This document shows positions 53,034 to 62,334 of a DNA stretch of 64,000 nt, piece by piece. How positions within the stretch are numbered: position 1 is the stretch's first letter; each line of letters opens with the position of its first letter. The position numbers were made by a program, and so were the translations under genes. Source of the DNA: Acidobacteriota bacterium (GTDB taxonomy: Bacteria > Acidobacteriota > Vicinamibacteria > Vicinamibacterales > SCN-69-37). The stretch is taken from positions 45,521-109,520 of the forward strand of contig JADYYY010000013.1 in assembly GCA_020853395.1 (NCBI GenBank), read 5' to 3'. Under the pieces are notes generated by a model. The model did no database searches. It saw only the letters and a list, made by a program, of their open reading frames with translations, and was not told the origin of the DNA.

Positions 53034-53819
53034 ATGGCGGGGCCCGTCGCGCTCGTCACCGGCGGCACGCGCGGCATCGGCCTCGGCGTGGCTCGTGCGC
53101 TCGCGGCGCGAGGCTGGGATCTCGCGATCTGCGGTCTGCGGCCGCCGGCGGCGGTGGCCGACGTGATCGCCGACCTCGAGCGCGGCGGCCGGCGCGTCCT
53201 CTACGTCAGCGCCGACGTCGCCGACGCGGCCGCGCGCACACGGCTCCTGTCCCGCGCGATCGACGCACTCGGCGGCGTCGACGTGCTCGTCAACAACGCC
53301 GGCCGCGCGCCGCGCGTCCGGGCGGATCTGCTCGAGGCGTCTCGAGACAGCTTCGACGAGATCATCGACGTCAATCTTCGCGGGCCGTACTTGCTGACGC
53401 AGCAGGTCGCGCGGCACCTGCTGGAGCGCCAGCGCGCGGCGGACGGCGCCGGCCGTTCGCTCAGGCAGGCCGTCGTCTTCGTGACGTCGATCTCGGCCGT
53501 CACCGTCTCGCTGAATCGAGGCGAGTACTGCGTGAGCAAGGCCGGGCTCTCGATGGCCGCGAAGCTCTATGCCGCGCGGCTCGCGCCGCACGGCATCCCC
53601 GTCTTCGAAGTCCGGCCCGGCATCATCGAGACCGACATGACGGCGGCCGCGCGCGAGGCCTACGACCGGCGCATCGCCGGCGGTCTCGTTCCGGCACGTC
53701 GCTGGGGCACGCCGGCCGACGTCGGCGACGCCGTCGCGGCGCTCGTCTCGGGCGAGCTCGGCTTCGCCACCGGCAGCATCATCGACGTGAGCGGCGGGCT
53801 GCACATCCCGACGCTCTAG
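53034..53819 (+). CDS. short-chain dehydrogenase/reductase
   Basis: 261 residues with all classical SDR marks: TGGTRGIGLGVARAL (NAD(P) loop), DVLVNNAGRAP, catalytic Ser in VFVTSISAVTVS and YxxxK in YCVSKAGLSMAAK, then RPGIIETDMTAA and GSIIDVSGGLHIP. It is similar to 3-ketoacyl-ACP or sugar/sterol ketoreductases that carry the annotated name loosely. It lies four bases after the GH88-like gene, so it probably acts on a sugar released in the same pathway. Confidence 0.92.
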   Translation: MAGPVALVTGGTRGIGLGVARALAARGWDLAICGLRPPAAVADVIADLERGGRRVLYVSADVADAAARTRLLSRAIDALGGVDVLVNNAGRAPRVRADLLEASRDSFDEIIDVNLRGPYLLTQQVARHLLERQRAADGAGRSLRQAVVFVTSISAVTVSLNRGEYCVSKAGLSMAAKLYAARLAPHGIPVFEVRPGIIETDMTAAAREAYDRRIAGGLVPARRWGTPADVGDAVAALVSGELGFATGSIIDVSGGLHIPTL

Positions 53820-53882
53820 GCCGGACCCGTTCGCGACTTTGCGATGTCGATCGCCTCGGCCGTCTGCGAGAATGTGCACATC

Positions 53883-54248
53883 ATGGCGTTGATCGGCAAG
53901 ACCCTGTTCGTGCGCGGTGAAGTGCAGACGCTCGACGACCTCACCATCGAGGGCAGAGTCGAGGGACAGATCTTCGGCGAGGGGCGCGCCATCGTCGTCG
54001 CGCCGGGCGCCGACATCACGGGCGACATCCTCGCGGACGACATCACCGTGTTCGGCCGGCTCGCCGGCCAGCTCGTGGCGACCGACGTCGTCGACGTCCG
54101 GGCCGAGGCGCACGTGACCGGTCAGGTCATCGCGAAGCGGTTCATCCTCGACGAGGCCGCGCGGTTCAAGGGCCGGGTCGAGCCGCAGCATCTCGAAGCC
54201 GCCCTGCGGGTGGCGAAGTTCCAGCAGCGCAAGCGGCACGCGAACTGA
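53883..54248 (+). CDS. bactofilin (polymer-forming cytoskeletal protein)
   Basis: 121 residues. The DUF583 beta-helix is clear: IGKTLFVRGEVQTLDDLTIEGRVEGQIFGEG, VVAPGADITGDILADDITVFGRLAGQLVATDVVDVRAEAHVTGQVIAKRFILDEAARFKGRVEP. Each turn has about six residues per face, as in other bactofilins. These filaments form without nucleotide and position envelope or polysaccharide machinery. The tail is basic (FQQRKRHAN). ATG 53883 gives the usual start; an in-frame ATG at 53844 is possible. Confidence 0.92.
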   Translation: MALIGKTLFVRGEVQTLDDLTIEGRVEGQIFGEGRAIVVAPGADITGDILADDITVFGRLAGQLVATDVVDVRAEAHVTGQVIAKRFILDEAARFKGRVEPQHLEAALRVAKFQQRKRHAN

Positions 54249-54274
54249 CCCGCAGCCGTGGCGGCGGCTCCTCC

Positions 54275-55330
54275 TCAGAGCGTTCCGAGGTCGACCACGA
54301 ACCGATAGCGGACGTCGCTCCTGAGCATGCGAGCGTACGCGTCGTTGATGGCGTGCATCGGGATCACCTCGACGTCGGCGGCGATGCGGCGCTCGGCGCA
54401 GAAGTCGAGCATCTCCTGCGTCTCGGCCACGCTCCCGATCATCGAGCCGGCGATCGATCGGCGCTTCGGGATGAGCGCTGCCGCGTCCAGGCCCGGATGC
54501 CGGACGTCGGGCAATCCCACCAGCACGAGGACGCCGTCGCGCTTGAGCAGGCCCGAGTAGGTGCTCAGGTCGTGGGCAGCCGACACCGTATCGATGATGA
54601 GATCGAACGACTCCTTGCGCGCGTCGAGCGCGACCGCGTCGGTCGAGAGCACCGCGTCGTCCGCCCCGAGACGTTTCCCGTCGTCGAGCTTGCCGCGGGA
54701 GGTCGTGAATAGCACGGTGTGGGCGCCGAGCGCGTGCGAGAACTTCACCCCCATGTGGCCCAGTCCGCCGAGGCCGACGATCCCGACGGTGGTGCCGGCG
54801 GTGGCGCCCCAGTGCTTCAAGGGCGAGTAGACCGTGATGCCGGCGCAGAGCAGCGGCGCGGCCGCCGCCGGATCGAGCACGTCGGACAGGCGGAAGCAGA
54901 AGTGCTCGTCCACCACGAGCGCGCGCGAATAGCCGCCGTACGTGTACTGTCCGGGCAGGTGCGCGTCCGGGCTGTTGTAGGTGAACGTCGGGTCGCCGGT
55001 GCAGTACTGCTCGAGGCGGTCCTGGCAGCTCCGGCACGTGCGGCACGAGTCGACCATGACGCCGACCGCGCACAGTTGTCCCGGCACGAAGCGCGTGACG
55101 CCGTTGCCGACGCGGCGCACACGTCCCACGATCTCGTGTCCGGGCACGCACGGATAGTGCGTGCCGGTCCATTCGCTGCGGACGGTGTGCAGGTCCGAAT
55201 GACAGACGCCGCAGTAGAGCACGTCGAGCTCGACGTCGCGCGAGGTCGGGTCACGGCGTTCGATGGTGAGCGGAGCGAGCGGGGCGGACTTGTCGAGAGC
55301 GCCGTAGGCGCGGAAGTTCGTCGTAGACAC
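54275..55330 (-). CDS. zinc-dependent alcohol dehydrogenase (cinnamyl-alcohol type)
   Basis: 351 residues from a GTG at 55330. The catalytic zinc is held by CGVCHSDLHTVR (Cys and His) and GHEIVGRV; the structural zinc by CRTCRSCQDRLEQYC. The Rossmann domain has VGIVGLGGLGHMGVKF and the C-terminal half SIAGSMIGSVAETQEMLDFC. These features match the YahK/cinnamyl-alcohol-dehydrogenase branch, which reduces aldehydes with NADPH. The gene starts 86 bp from the divergent DUF4159 gene. It may detoxify aldehydes or work on a sugar-derived aldehyde. Confidence 0.92.
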   Translation of the reverse strand: MSTTNFRAYGALDKSAPLAPLTIERRDPTSRDVELDVLYCGVCHSDLHTVRSEWTGTHYPCVPGHEIVGRVRRVGNGVTRFVPGQLCAVGVMVDSCRTCRSCQDRLEQYCTGDPTFTYNSPDAHLPGQYTYGGYSRALVVDEHFCFRLSDVLDPAAAAPLLCAGITVYSPLKHWGATAGTTVGIVGLGGLGHMGVKFSHALGAHTVLFTTSRGKLDDGKRLGADDAVLSTDAVALDARKESFDLIIDTVSAAHDLSTYSGLLKRDGVLVLVGLPDVRHPGLDAAALIPKRRSIAGSMIGSVAETQEMLDFCAERRIAADVEVIPMHAINDAYARMLRSDVRYRFVVDLGTL

Positions 55331-55416
55331 CTGGACATTGTAAGAGGGCTCGAGGATTCCATCGGTCGGGGGCCAGGAATGGTGAGCCGTGGCGCCCCTT
55401 CGCACTACACTGAGGC

Positions 55417-56268
55417 ATGGCCCGGTCTCGTCCGCAGCCACGCCGGATTCGCTCGCGCGTGCGGTTCGGGGCGATGCTCGCGCTGGCGCTGATGGTGGCG
55501 GCCGCGGCAGCCGTTGCACAGCGTGGCGGGTTCGGACGGCGAGGCGGATGGACGATCAGCACGCCCTGGGTGTACGACGGCGCGTTCGTGTTCTGCCGTC
55601 TCTCGTTCAGCCAGTCATGGGACGGCGACGGCGGCGGCTGGTCGGTGGACTATCCCAAGTCGGATCTCAACTTCCCGTTCAGGCTCGGCGAGCTGACCGA
55701 GACGCCGATCAGCCACGACAGCCGCGGCGAGCCCAACCACGTCATCGTGGCGCCGACCGATCCCAACCTCTTCAAGTGTCCGTTCGTGATGATGACGGAG
55801 CCGGGCGGCGCGTTCTTCAGCGACGAGGATGCCGCCGCGCTGCGCGAGTACCTCCAGAAGGGCGGCTTCCTCTGGGCAGACGATTTCTGGGGCGAGTACG
55901 CGTGGGCCGTGTTCGAACGGGAGATCCGCAAGGTGCTGCCCGCTTCGGAGTATCCGCTGCGCGATCTGCCGCCGGCGCATCCGCTGTTCAGCATCTCGTA
56001 CGGCATCCGGAAGGCGCCGCAGATTCCTTCGATCAACTTCTGGTTCGGCAGCGGGTTCGAGACGTCGGAGCGCGGGTTCGACAGCCGGGACGTTCACGTG
56101 CGCGGGATCGAGAACTCACACGGTGACGTGATCGTGTTGATCACCCACAACACCGACTTCGGAGACGCGTTCGAACGGGAAGGCGAAGACCGCCGCTACT
56201 TCGACGCCTTCGCCGCCAGCGGCTATGCGTTCGGCGTCAACGCCTTCCTCTACGCGATGACGCACTAG
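55417..56268 (+). CDS. secreted DUF4159 protein
   Basis: 283 residues. A basic N-terminus and signal (RFGAMLALALMVAAAAAVAQ) are followed by a Gly/Arg-rich stretch and DUF4159: FVFCRLSFSQSWDG, GGWSVDYPKSDLNFPFRLGEL, HPLFSISYGI and GYAFGVNAFLYAMTH at the end. The domain resembles the glutamine-amidotransferase-like (ThuA) fold with an added N-terminal strand, as seen in LREYLQKGGFLWADDFWGEYAW. Function is not established. A paralogue lies at 59692; the two flank a PEBP protein and two transporters. Confidence 0.88.
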   Translation: MARSRPQPRRIRSRVRFGAMLALALMVAAAAAVAQRGGFGRRGGWTISTPWVYDGAFVFCRLSFSQSWDGDGGGWSVDYPKSDLNFPFRLGELTETPISHDSRGEPNHVIVAPTDPNLFKCPFVMMTEPGGAFFSDEDAAALREYLQKGGFLWADDFWGEYAWAVFEREIRKVLPASEYPLRDLPPAHPLFSISYGIRKAPQIPSINFWFGSGFETSERGFDSRDVHVRGIENSHGDVIVLITHNTDFGDAFEREGEDRRYFDAFAASGYAFGVNAFLYAMTH

Positions 56269-56306
56269 GCGGAGCGGCCGGCCCTCGAGCAGGGCGCTGC
56301 ACCGCA

Positions 56307-56864
56307 CTACCGCCCGTACCGTGCCGTGAACGTGGCGCTGCCGAGCGAGTTCATGTGCACGTTGAAGCCCACCAGCGCGCCGCTGGCCTGCGCGTCCAGA
56401 TCGAGCCTGTCCGCTTTCAGGGCATGGACGGTGAAGACGTAGCGGTGCGGCTTGTCGCCGGCCGGCGGACACGGTCCGCCGTAGCCTGGGGCGCCGAAAT
56501 CCGTGCGTGTCTCGATCGCGCCGGCCGGCAGCTTGCCGCGGCTCGCGCCGGTGGGAAGCGACGTCACCGACGCGGGGATGTCGATCACGACCCAGTGCCA
56601 GAAGCCCGAGCCGGTGGGCGCGTCGGGATCGTAGACCGTCACGACGAAGCTGCGGGTGTCGCGCGGCGCCCCCGTCCACGACAACTGCGGCGACACGTTG
56701 CCGCCCGTGCAGCCGAAGCCGTTGTAGATCTGCGCCGGGGCGAACGCCCCGTTCTTCACGTCGGCGCTCGTCACGTGGAATCCGCCGGCTCGCGCCTGTG
56801 CGCCCGCTGCCGACGGCATCGTCGCCGCGGCGATCAGCGCCAACATCGCGAAGGCCTTCTTCAT
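56307..56864 (-). CDS. secreted YbhB/YbcL PEBP-family protein
   Basis: 185 residues. The signal peptide [23 protein letters not shown] is followed by the PEBP (Raf-kinase-inhibitor-like) fold: [20 protein letters not shown], the DPDAP motif in [44 protein letters not shown] with the conserved His-Arg-Tyr, and a closing strand SATFTARYG. These proteins bind anionic phospholipid-like ligands; the bacterial function is unknown. It is convergent with the DUF4159 gene and 55 bp from the divergent transporter gene. Confidence 0.92.
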   Translation of the reverse strand: MKKAFAMLALIAAATMPSAAGAQARAGGFHVTSADVKNGAFAPAQIYNGFGCTGGNVSPQLSWTGAPRDTRSFVVTVYDPDAPTGSGFWHWVVIDIPASVTSLPTGASRGKLPAGAIETRTDFGAPGYGGPCPPAGDKPHRYVFTVHALKADRLDLDAQASGALVGFNVHMNSLGSATFTARYGR

Positions 56865-56919
56865 GACGTCCCTCCAGTCATTGACTCGTCAGGATAGCGC
56901 GCATAGGCTGGCGGCTGTC

Positions 56920-58362
56920 ATGGCCACGAACACCGCTGCCGGGTCCTCGTCGCCGGCCGACGCGCGCGATGCGTGGCCGGAGCCGGTCGTGCGCGATCTG
57001 CCGCCGCTGCCGTCGAACAAGTGGCACGTGATCGGCCCCGGCATCGTTGCGGCGGGCGTCGGTCTCTCGTCGGGCGAGTTCATCCTGTGGCCCTACATCT
57101 CGGCGAACGTCGGCCTCGTCTTCCTCTGGGGCGCGATCGTCGGCGTCGTCACGCAGTTCTTCCTCAACATGGAGATCGAGCGGTACACGCTGGCGACCGG
57201 CGAGACCGCCATCACCGGCTTCACGCGCCTGTGGCGCCACTGGGGGCTGGTGCTGGCGATCATGGTGTACTTCGCCAACCTCTGGCCCGGCTGGGCGCTC
57301 AGCTCGGCCACGCTCGGCTCGTATCTGTTCGGCGGCAGCCCGCAGGTCATCGCGGTCGTCATGCTCGTCGTCATCGGCATATCGCTGACGTTCGCGCCCG
57401 TCGTGTACGTTGCGCTCGAGCGCATGATCTTCGTCAAGGTCGCGGCGGTCGTGACGCTGGCGTTGCTGGCCGCGGTCTTCGCGATCCAGCCGGAGTCCTG
57501 GCGTGAGCTGCCCGGCGGGCTGATCAACGTCGGCTACTTTCCGAGCGAGCTCGGGTTCCCGCTGCTCTTCGGCGCGATGGTGTTCGCGGGTGCCGGCGGC
57601 GGCCAGAACCTGTGCCAGAGCAACTGGATCCGCGACAAGGGCTTCGGCATGGGCCAGTACGCGCCGCGGCTGGTCAGCCCGGTGACCGGCGTGGAGCAGG
57701 CCGTCGAGGCGCGCGTGAGCTACCGGTTCGAGCCCACGGCGTCGAACATGGCGCGCTGGCGCGCGTGGTGGCGCTTCGCGAACGTCGAGCAGTGGTCGAG
57801 CTTCGTGCTCGTGACGGTGCTGACGATCGCGCTGACGTCGATGCTCGCGCACTCGACGCTGTTCGGCCACCCGGGCCTGCCGAACAGCGTCGCGTTCCTG
57901 CAGCTCGAACGCGACGCGCTGGCCGGAAGCGTCGGGTCCTGGTTCGGCGTGCTGTTTCTGGCCACCGGCGCGTTTTCGCTCTTCGGGTCCGCGATGGGGA
58001 TCATCGACTACACGAGCCGCCTCGCGGCCGACGTCCTCAAGTCCACCTACCTGAGCGCGTCGCCGCTCTCGGAGAGCCGCCTGTACTTCGGCCTGGTCTG
58101 GGGACTCGTCGCGATCGGCGTGACGGTCCTCCTGTCGGGCATGACGCAGCCGCTGGTGCTCCTGATCATCTCGGCCTCGACCGGCGGGCTGATGATGTTC
58201 GTGTACTCAGGCCTGTTGATCGTGACCAACCGGCGGCGTCTGCCGGTGGAGATCCGTCCGCGTTCGTATCGGCTCGCATCGCTGGTGTGGGCCACGGCTC
58301 TCTTCGGTGCGATGGCCGCCGTCACGATCTGGCAGCAAATGTCGAGCGTCATCGGACGATAG
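56920..58362 (+). CDS. Nramp-related membrane transporter
   Basis: 480 residues with about eleven membrane segments in the Nramp/LeuT order. TM1 reads HVIGPGIVAAGVGLSSGEFILWP, at the place where metal-transporting Nramp proteins have DPGN; here AAGVGLSSGE carries no Asp or Asn ligand. The TM6 site (normally MPH) reads AGAGGGQNLCQSNW. Other parts such as IIDYTSRLAADVLKSTY and GGLMMFVYSGLLIV fit the family. It is probably a transporter for something other than Mn2+/Fe2+. It follows the PEBP gene divergently; no partner is obvious. The ATG at 56920 has no strong ribosome site. Confidence 0.85.
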   Translation: MATNTAAGSSSPADARDAWPEPVVRDLPPLPSNKWHVIGPGIVAAGVGLSSGEFILWPYISANVGLVFLWGAIVGVVTQFFLNMEIERYTLATGETAITGFTRLWRHWGLVLAIMVYFANLWPGWALSSATLGSYLFGGSPQVIAVVMLVVIGISLTFAPVVYVALERMIFVKVAAVVTLALLAAVFAIQPESWRELPGGLINVGYFPSELGFPLLFGAMVFAGAGGGQNLCQSNWIRDKGFGMGQYAPRLVSPVTGVEQAVEARVSYRFEPTASNMARWRAWWRFANVEQWSSFVLVTVLTIALTSMLAHSTLFGHPGLPNSVAFLQLERDALAGSVGSWFGVLFLATGAFSLFGSAMGIIDYTSRLAADVLKSTYLSASPLSESRLYFGLVWGLVAIGVTVLLSGMTQPLVLLIISASTGGLMMFVYSGLLIVTNRRRLPVEIRPRSYRLASLVWATALFGAMAAVTIWQQMSSVIGR

Positions 58363-58417
58363 GCGCGGAGGCGAGGGTGCCACGTCGCGACGATGCGACG
58401 TCGCGCTGAGCAGCGCC

Positions 58418-59641
58418 TCAGTCCGACGATGGAGTACGCACGTGCCGGCGCTCGGGCAGCCCCTTGCGGGCGTCCGGGACGAGCACGAGCGTGCCGATCG
58501 CGATGAGCACCACGGACAGCCATCCCATCGCGGTCATCGACCAGCGTGTCAGGAGCGCGAACCCCACCACGGGCGCGAGCAGGCCGCGCACACCGGTGAA
58601 GAACGTGTGCACCCCCATGTAGTCGGCGACGCGGCTCGGCGGCGCGATCTTCGTGACCCAGAGCGTCCAGGCGACGTCGCCGCCGGCCACCGACACGCCG
58701 TAGGTGATCGCGGCGATCACCAGGCCCGTCATCGAGTCGCTCGTGAAGAACGACACGATGCCGATCGCGAACCCGACGTTGAGCGTCATCCGGACGACGA
58801 AGAAGTTCGCGTGGTCGAAGAGCCAGCCCCACACAGGGCTCATCACGAGACGGGCGACGTTGGGCACGACGCTCGTGAGCAGCGCGATCACGTCCGCGCG
58901 CAGCCCGAGCCGGTACTGCGGATTCGCCAGGTACTCGATCCGCATCGGCAGCATCATCAGGTTTGCGAAGCCCATGAACATCCACGAGATCAGCGTGGTG
59001 CGGAACACGCGATCGTCGGCCAGATGACGGAACGCGCGCAGCGGATGCTGCTCGCCCGACAGGTGCAGCGGCTGCGACGGTACGCGCGCCAGGCACCAGC
59101 CGGCGCCGCCGAGCGCCGCCGCGTAGATGCCGAGGAGCGCGCGCGAGTACTCGATGTTCACGGTCAGCAGCCAGCCGGCGCCGAGCCCGAACACCACGGC
59201 CGTGACGATGCGCAGCATGATGGTGCGCGAGAACAGCCGGCCGCGCGCCGCCTCCGGGTAATTGTCCTGGTAGAGCTGCGTGAGCAGAGGGTGCACCGCG
59301 GCGGAGCAGGAGATCGCGACCATGCTCGCGATCACGAACACCCAGGTGAGGGGAAGCACCGCGGCCAGCGCGAACGCGGCGGCACCGGCGAACGAAAGGC
59401 GCGCGGCCGCCGCCGCCACCGGCGTCCGCGCCGCCTCGACGCGCGTCACCAGTGCTGGCGCGAGGACGTAGCCGAGCCCGGACGCCGCCGCGACACACGC
59501 CTTCGCAACCGGCCCGGCGGCGAACCAGCGCACCGCGATGAGCAGCAGGAAGGTGCCGCTCGCGGTTTCGACGATGCCGGCCGCGATGCTGCGAAGGCTC
59601 TCGTACCGGTAGGTCAGCCGCGTCCGTTCGTCGGCGAGCAC
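58418..59641 (-). CDS. MFS transporter
   Basis: 407 residues with twelve predicted membrane segments, GTG start. The between-TM2/3 loop region and the sequence QDNYPEAARGRLFSRTIMLR in the first half and RVADYMGVHTFFTGVRGLLAPVVG in the second half are typical of major-facilitator proteins that scan as putative sugar or drug exporters. The two halves are joined by a 40-residue cytoplasmic loop (SQPLHLSGEQHPLRAFRHL). Substrate cannot be predicted. It converges on the Nramp-like gene and diverges from the second DUF4159 gene. Confidence 0.88.
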   Translation of the reverse strand: MLADERTRLTYRYESLRSIAAGIVETASGTFLLLIAVRWFAAGPVAKACVAAASGLGYVLAPALVTRVEAARTPVAAAAARLSFAGAAAFALAAVLPLTWVFVIASMVAISCSAAVHPLLTQLYQDNYPEAARGRLFSRTIMLRIVTAVVFGLGAGWLLTVNIEYSRALLGIYAAALGGAGWCLARVPSQPLHLSGEQHPLRAFRHLADDRVFRTTLISWMFMGFANLMMLPMRIEYLANPQYRLGLRADVIALLTSVVPNVARLVMSPVWGWLFDHANFFVVRMTLNVGFAIGIVSFFTSDSMTGLVIAAITYGVSVAGGDVAWTLWVTKIAPPSRVADYMGVHTFFTGVRGLLAPVVGFALLTRWSMTAMGWLSVVLIAIGTLVLVPDARKGLPERRHVRTPSSD

Positions 59642-59691
59642 GGGAGGATTCTACGGTGTTGCGCCGCCTCCGTTCTGTGAGACGCTAGGCC

Positions 59692-60456
59692 ATGCTCCGC
59701 ATCCGGGCCCGCGTCTGGCTCGCGGTCGCGCTGGCCGTGCTCGCGGCGGCGCCTGCCGTGCTGTACGCGCAGTGGGGACGCTTCGGCGGCGGCCGTGGGG
59801 CGATGATCCTGCCGAACGCGCCGTACGACGGCCGGTTCGCGTTCGTCCGCATCCGCTACCGATCGGGAGGAAGCTGGAGCGCCGACTATCCGGCCATGGA
59901 GCGCAACCTGTCGACGATGCTGAAGGCGCTCACGTCGATGGACCCGCACGTGGAGGCGACGAACGTGCACACGCTCGACGATCCCGAGCTGCACAAGTTC
60001 CCCGTCGCCTACCTCACCGAGCCGGGCTACTGGATTCCGAACGAGGAGGAGGTCATCGGCTTGCGGACCTACCTCGCGAAGGGCGGCTTCCTCATCGTGG
60101 ACGACTTCCACTTCGAGCCGGAGTGGGCGACCTTCGAGCGAGCGATCCGGCGCGTGCTGCCGCAGGCGCGCATCGACGTGCTCGACGTCTCGCATCCGGT
60201 GTTCCACAGCTTCTTCGAGATCACGTCACTGCGCGTGCCGTATCCAGGCCGTCTCGGCGAAGCCGGCCTGTACGGCGAGTTCTACGGCATCCACGAGGAC
60301 AACGATCCCGCCAAGCGGCTGAGCGTGGTCATCAACTACAACATGGACATCGGCGACTACATGGAGTGGTCCGCGACCGACGTCTACAACCCGATGCCGA
60401 CGAACGAAGCCTACAAGTTCGGCATCAACTACGTGATCTACGGCTTGACGCATTGA
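59692..60456 (+). CDS. secreted DUF4159 protein
   Basis: 254 residues. The signal MLRIRARVWLAVALAVLAAAPAVLYAQW is followed by a short Gly-rich stretch and DUF4159: FAFVRIRYRSGGSWSADYPAMERNLSTML, KFPVAYLTEPGYWIPNEEE, LRTYLAKGGFLIVDDFHFEPEW and the end YKFGINYVIYGLTH. It parallels the 55417 protein in every segment, so the two are paralogues, but this one lacks the Cys residues and is shorter in the middle. Location and function as for that protein; neither is known experimentally. Confidence 0.88.
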   Translation: MLRIRARVWLAVALAVLAAAPAVLYAQWGRFGGGRGAMILPNAPYDGRFAFVRIRYRSGGSWSADYPAMERNLSTMLKALTSMDPHVEATNVHTLDDPELHKFPVAYLTEPGYWIPNEEEVIGLRTYLAKGGFLIVDDFHFEPEWATFERAIRRVLPQARIDVLDVSHPVFHSFFEITSLRVPYPGRLGEAGLYGEFYGIHEDNDPAKRLSVVINYNMDIGDYMEWSATDVYNPMPTNEAYKFGINYVIYGLTH

Positions 60457-60499
60457 CCGCCGGCGGCGCGGTCGCCGCCGGTCACGCCGGGCGGCCGCG

Positions 60500-60928
60500 T
60501 CACACCGGCTTCGCCTTCAGCACGCCGATCTGCACGAGCAGGCCGGTGAAGTCGTAGACGCGGCGTTCGCGCACGATCAGGCCGTCGCGCACGTCGAGCA
60601 GGAACACGATCGGAAACCGGAACGTCTTGCCCGTCGGAGACAAGCCCATCAGCTCGCCCGTGTGCGTGCCATGGGCGGAGGCCACCACCACGACACGGCC
60701 GGTGTTCATGTCGACGATGGGCGGCTCGGGCGTGAAGACGCCGTCGGGGAACGCCGAGAAGAAGGCGTCGAACACGCGCGTCACGCCGGCCTTGCCGATG
60801 CGCGATCCCGCCATCGGGCTGTCGAGCCGCGCATCGTCGTCGTACAACGCGGCGTACGCGTGCGGATCGCGGCGGTCGAGCGTCTGCTGCCATCGGCCGA
60901 TGAGATCGAGCACTTCGTCTCGCGTCAT
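60500..60928 (-). CDS. SnoaL-like (NTF2-fold) protein
   Basis: 142 residues, a cone-shaped alpha+beta NTF2 fold: RDEVLDLIGRWQQTLDRRDPHAYAALYDDDARLDSPMAGSRIGKAGV, FDAFFSAFPDGVF, VVVVASAHGTHTGELMGLSPTGKTFRFPIVFLLDVRDGLIVRERRVYDFTGLLVQIG. This is the ester-cyclase (SnoaL) layout often seen as a stand-alone small enzyme or binding protein. No signal peptide; cytoplasmic. The ATG at 60928 has GAGGG upstream. It is convergent with the DUF4159 gene and 138 bp from the next gene on the same strand. Confidence 0.88.
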   Translation of the reverse strand: MTRDEVLDLIGRWQQTLDRRDPHAYAALYDDDARLDSPMAGSRIGKAGVTRVFDAFFSAFPDGVFTPEPPIVDMNTGRVVVVASAHGTHTGELMGLSPTGKTFRFPIVFLLDVRDGLIVRERRVYDFTGLLVQIGVLKAKPV

Positions 60929-61066
60929 CCGTGCGACCCTCGGACCGCCATCCTTCCGCCTGTCGGCCGGCGATGCCGGCCGGCGGCATGCCGGCGAACG
61001 CAGTTCGGTTGGCGGATGCGGCGGACTATAGCAGAGGACGAGGCCAGCGGCCGATCGTTCCGCGGA

Positions 61067-62326
61067 TTACGGACGCTGACCGGCCGCCACGAGAGGGCCG
61101 GCCGGCGCCGCGCCACCGGAACGGCCCATCATCAGCCGGAGCGTCCGGCCAGGATGCCGCAGGTCGTCCTGCACGGTCGCCCAGCCGATCCGATCGAGAT
61201 AACCGAGGAGCCCGAAGGCGAGCACCACGAGCGCGACGGGCAGTGCCGCGTTGAAGCGTGCGATCGACGGCAGGAGAGCGGGCACGGCCAGACCCGCGGC
61301 GGCGGCGACGTTCCGGAGCGCCCGCTTGTCTGGCACGAGCAGCAGGACGAGCAGGTGCCGGGCGACGTTCATCTTGAGCCCGAGGAACATCGCGAACGGC
61401 ACGAGCCCCCACCCGATGCGATCCTCGAGATCGAATCCTGCCCGGACGTCGACGTACGCGATCACCAGGCCGAACGTCGCGGCGACCACGAGCGCGCCGA
61501 TCGCGTCGTTCCAGTCGCCCTTGAGCTCGCTCCCGTATCGATAGATGTAGAGGTAGTTCTCCCACACGAAATAGGGCGCCACCAGCCCGAGCAGGAGCAC
61601 GCCGAGAAAGGCTGCCGCCGTCGCCCGGCGCATCGCTGGAAGGTTCTTCGCGTAGTACAGCGGCGACAGCTTGATCGCGATCGCCAAGGCCATCAGCACG
61701 TGGGCGGCATCGGGTGCGCGGCGCGCCGCGTAGAGCGCCATCATCACCACGGCCAGCATGATCAGGTACGTGTTGTCCTGGACGTAGACGAACCGCTCGC
61801 TGAAGTAGGAGAAGTTGAGGTAGAGCAGCGGGAAGAGGTACCAGCGCGTCTGCCAGAAGCGCCGCGCGGATGCGACGAGGAAGACGCACGCGAGGGCCAG
61901 GATGACGCCGTAGAAGCCGACGCCCAGACGCTCTCCGAGCGCGTAGGCGCCGGCCTCGGCGAGGAGCGCGGCGGGTGGATACGGTGCCGACGCCTCCTTG
62001 CTCCACGTCGCGGCTTCGAGCGGCGTTTGCTCGGTTCGCGCTTTCGTGTACATGTCGCTCGGGTCGTGGAGCACCGCGCGGGCGGTGAACCCGTCGCCGA
62101 TCGTGTCGGGGCCGAAGCCGGGGCGCTGCTCGATGCCGCCGAGCCCGGGCCATCGGCCGAGGTCGAGCCACGCTTTCGGGACGTTCGGCAGCGAGACGCC
62201 AATCATCACCACGGCCGTGAGCGTGAATCCGAGCCGGCGCACCCACGAAGGTGCCGCCAGCAGACGGCGGTCCGCGGCTGCCGCGGCATCCCAGAGGCGC
62301 CGACAGAAGGCCAGGATCGCGGGCAT
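61067..62326 (-). CDS. GT87-like membrane glycosyltransferase
   Basis: 419 residues with about ten membrane segments, typical of DUF2029/GT87 GT-C enzymes. The first loop has PDTIGDGFTARAVLHDPSDMYTKAR, and a later region KLSPLYYAKNLPAMRRAT follows TM6 with the conserved Lys-Leu-xx-Leu motif of the family. These use polyprenyl-phosphate-linked sugars at the outer side of the membrane. It could finish a surface glycan. The start codon at 62326 lies about eight bases from the first unit of the repeat array, so the promoter must be in or beyond the array. Confidence 0.9.
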   Translation of the reverse strand: MPAILAFCRRLWDAAAAADRRLLAAPSWVRRLGFTLTAVVMIGVSLPNVPKAWLDLGRWPGLGGIEQRPGFGPDTIGDGFTARAVLHDPSDMYTKARTEQTPLEAATWSKEASAPYPPAALLAEAGAYALGERLGVGFYGVILALACVFLVASARRFWQTRWYLFPLLYLNFSYFSERFVYVQDNTYLIMLAVVMMALYAARRAPDAAHVLMALAIAIKLSPLYYAKNLPAMRRATAAAFLGVLLLGLVAPYFVWENYLYIYRYGSELKGDWNDAIGALVVAATFGLVIAYVDVRAGFDLEDRIGWGLVPFAMFLGLKMNVARHLLVLLLVPDKRALRNVAAAAGLAVPALLPSIARFNAALPVALVVLAFGLLGYLDRIGWATVQDDLRHPGRTLRLMMGRSGGAAPAGPLVAAGQRP

Positions 62327-62334
62327 CGGGGGAT

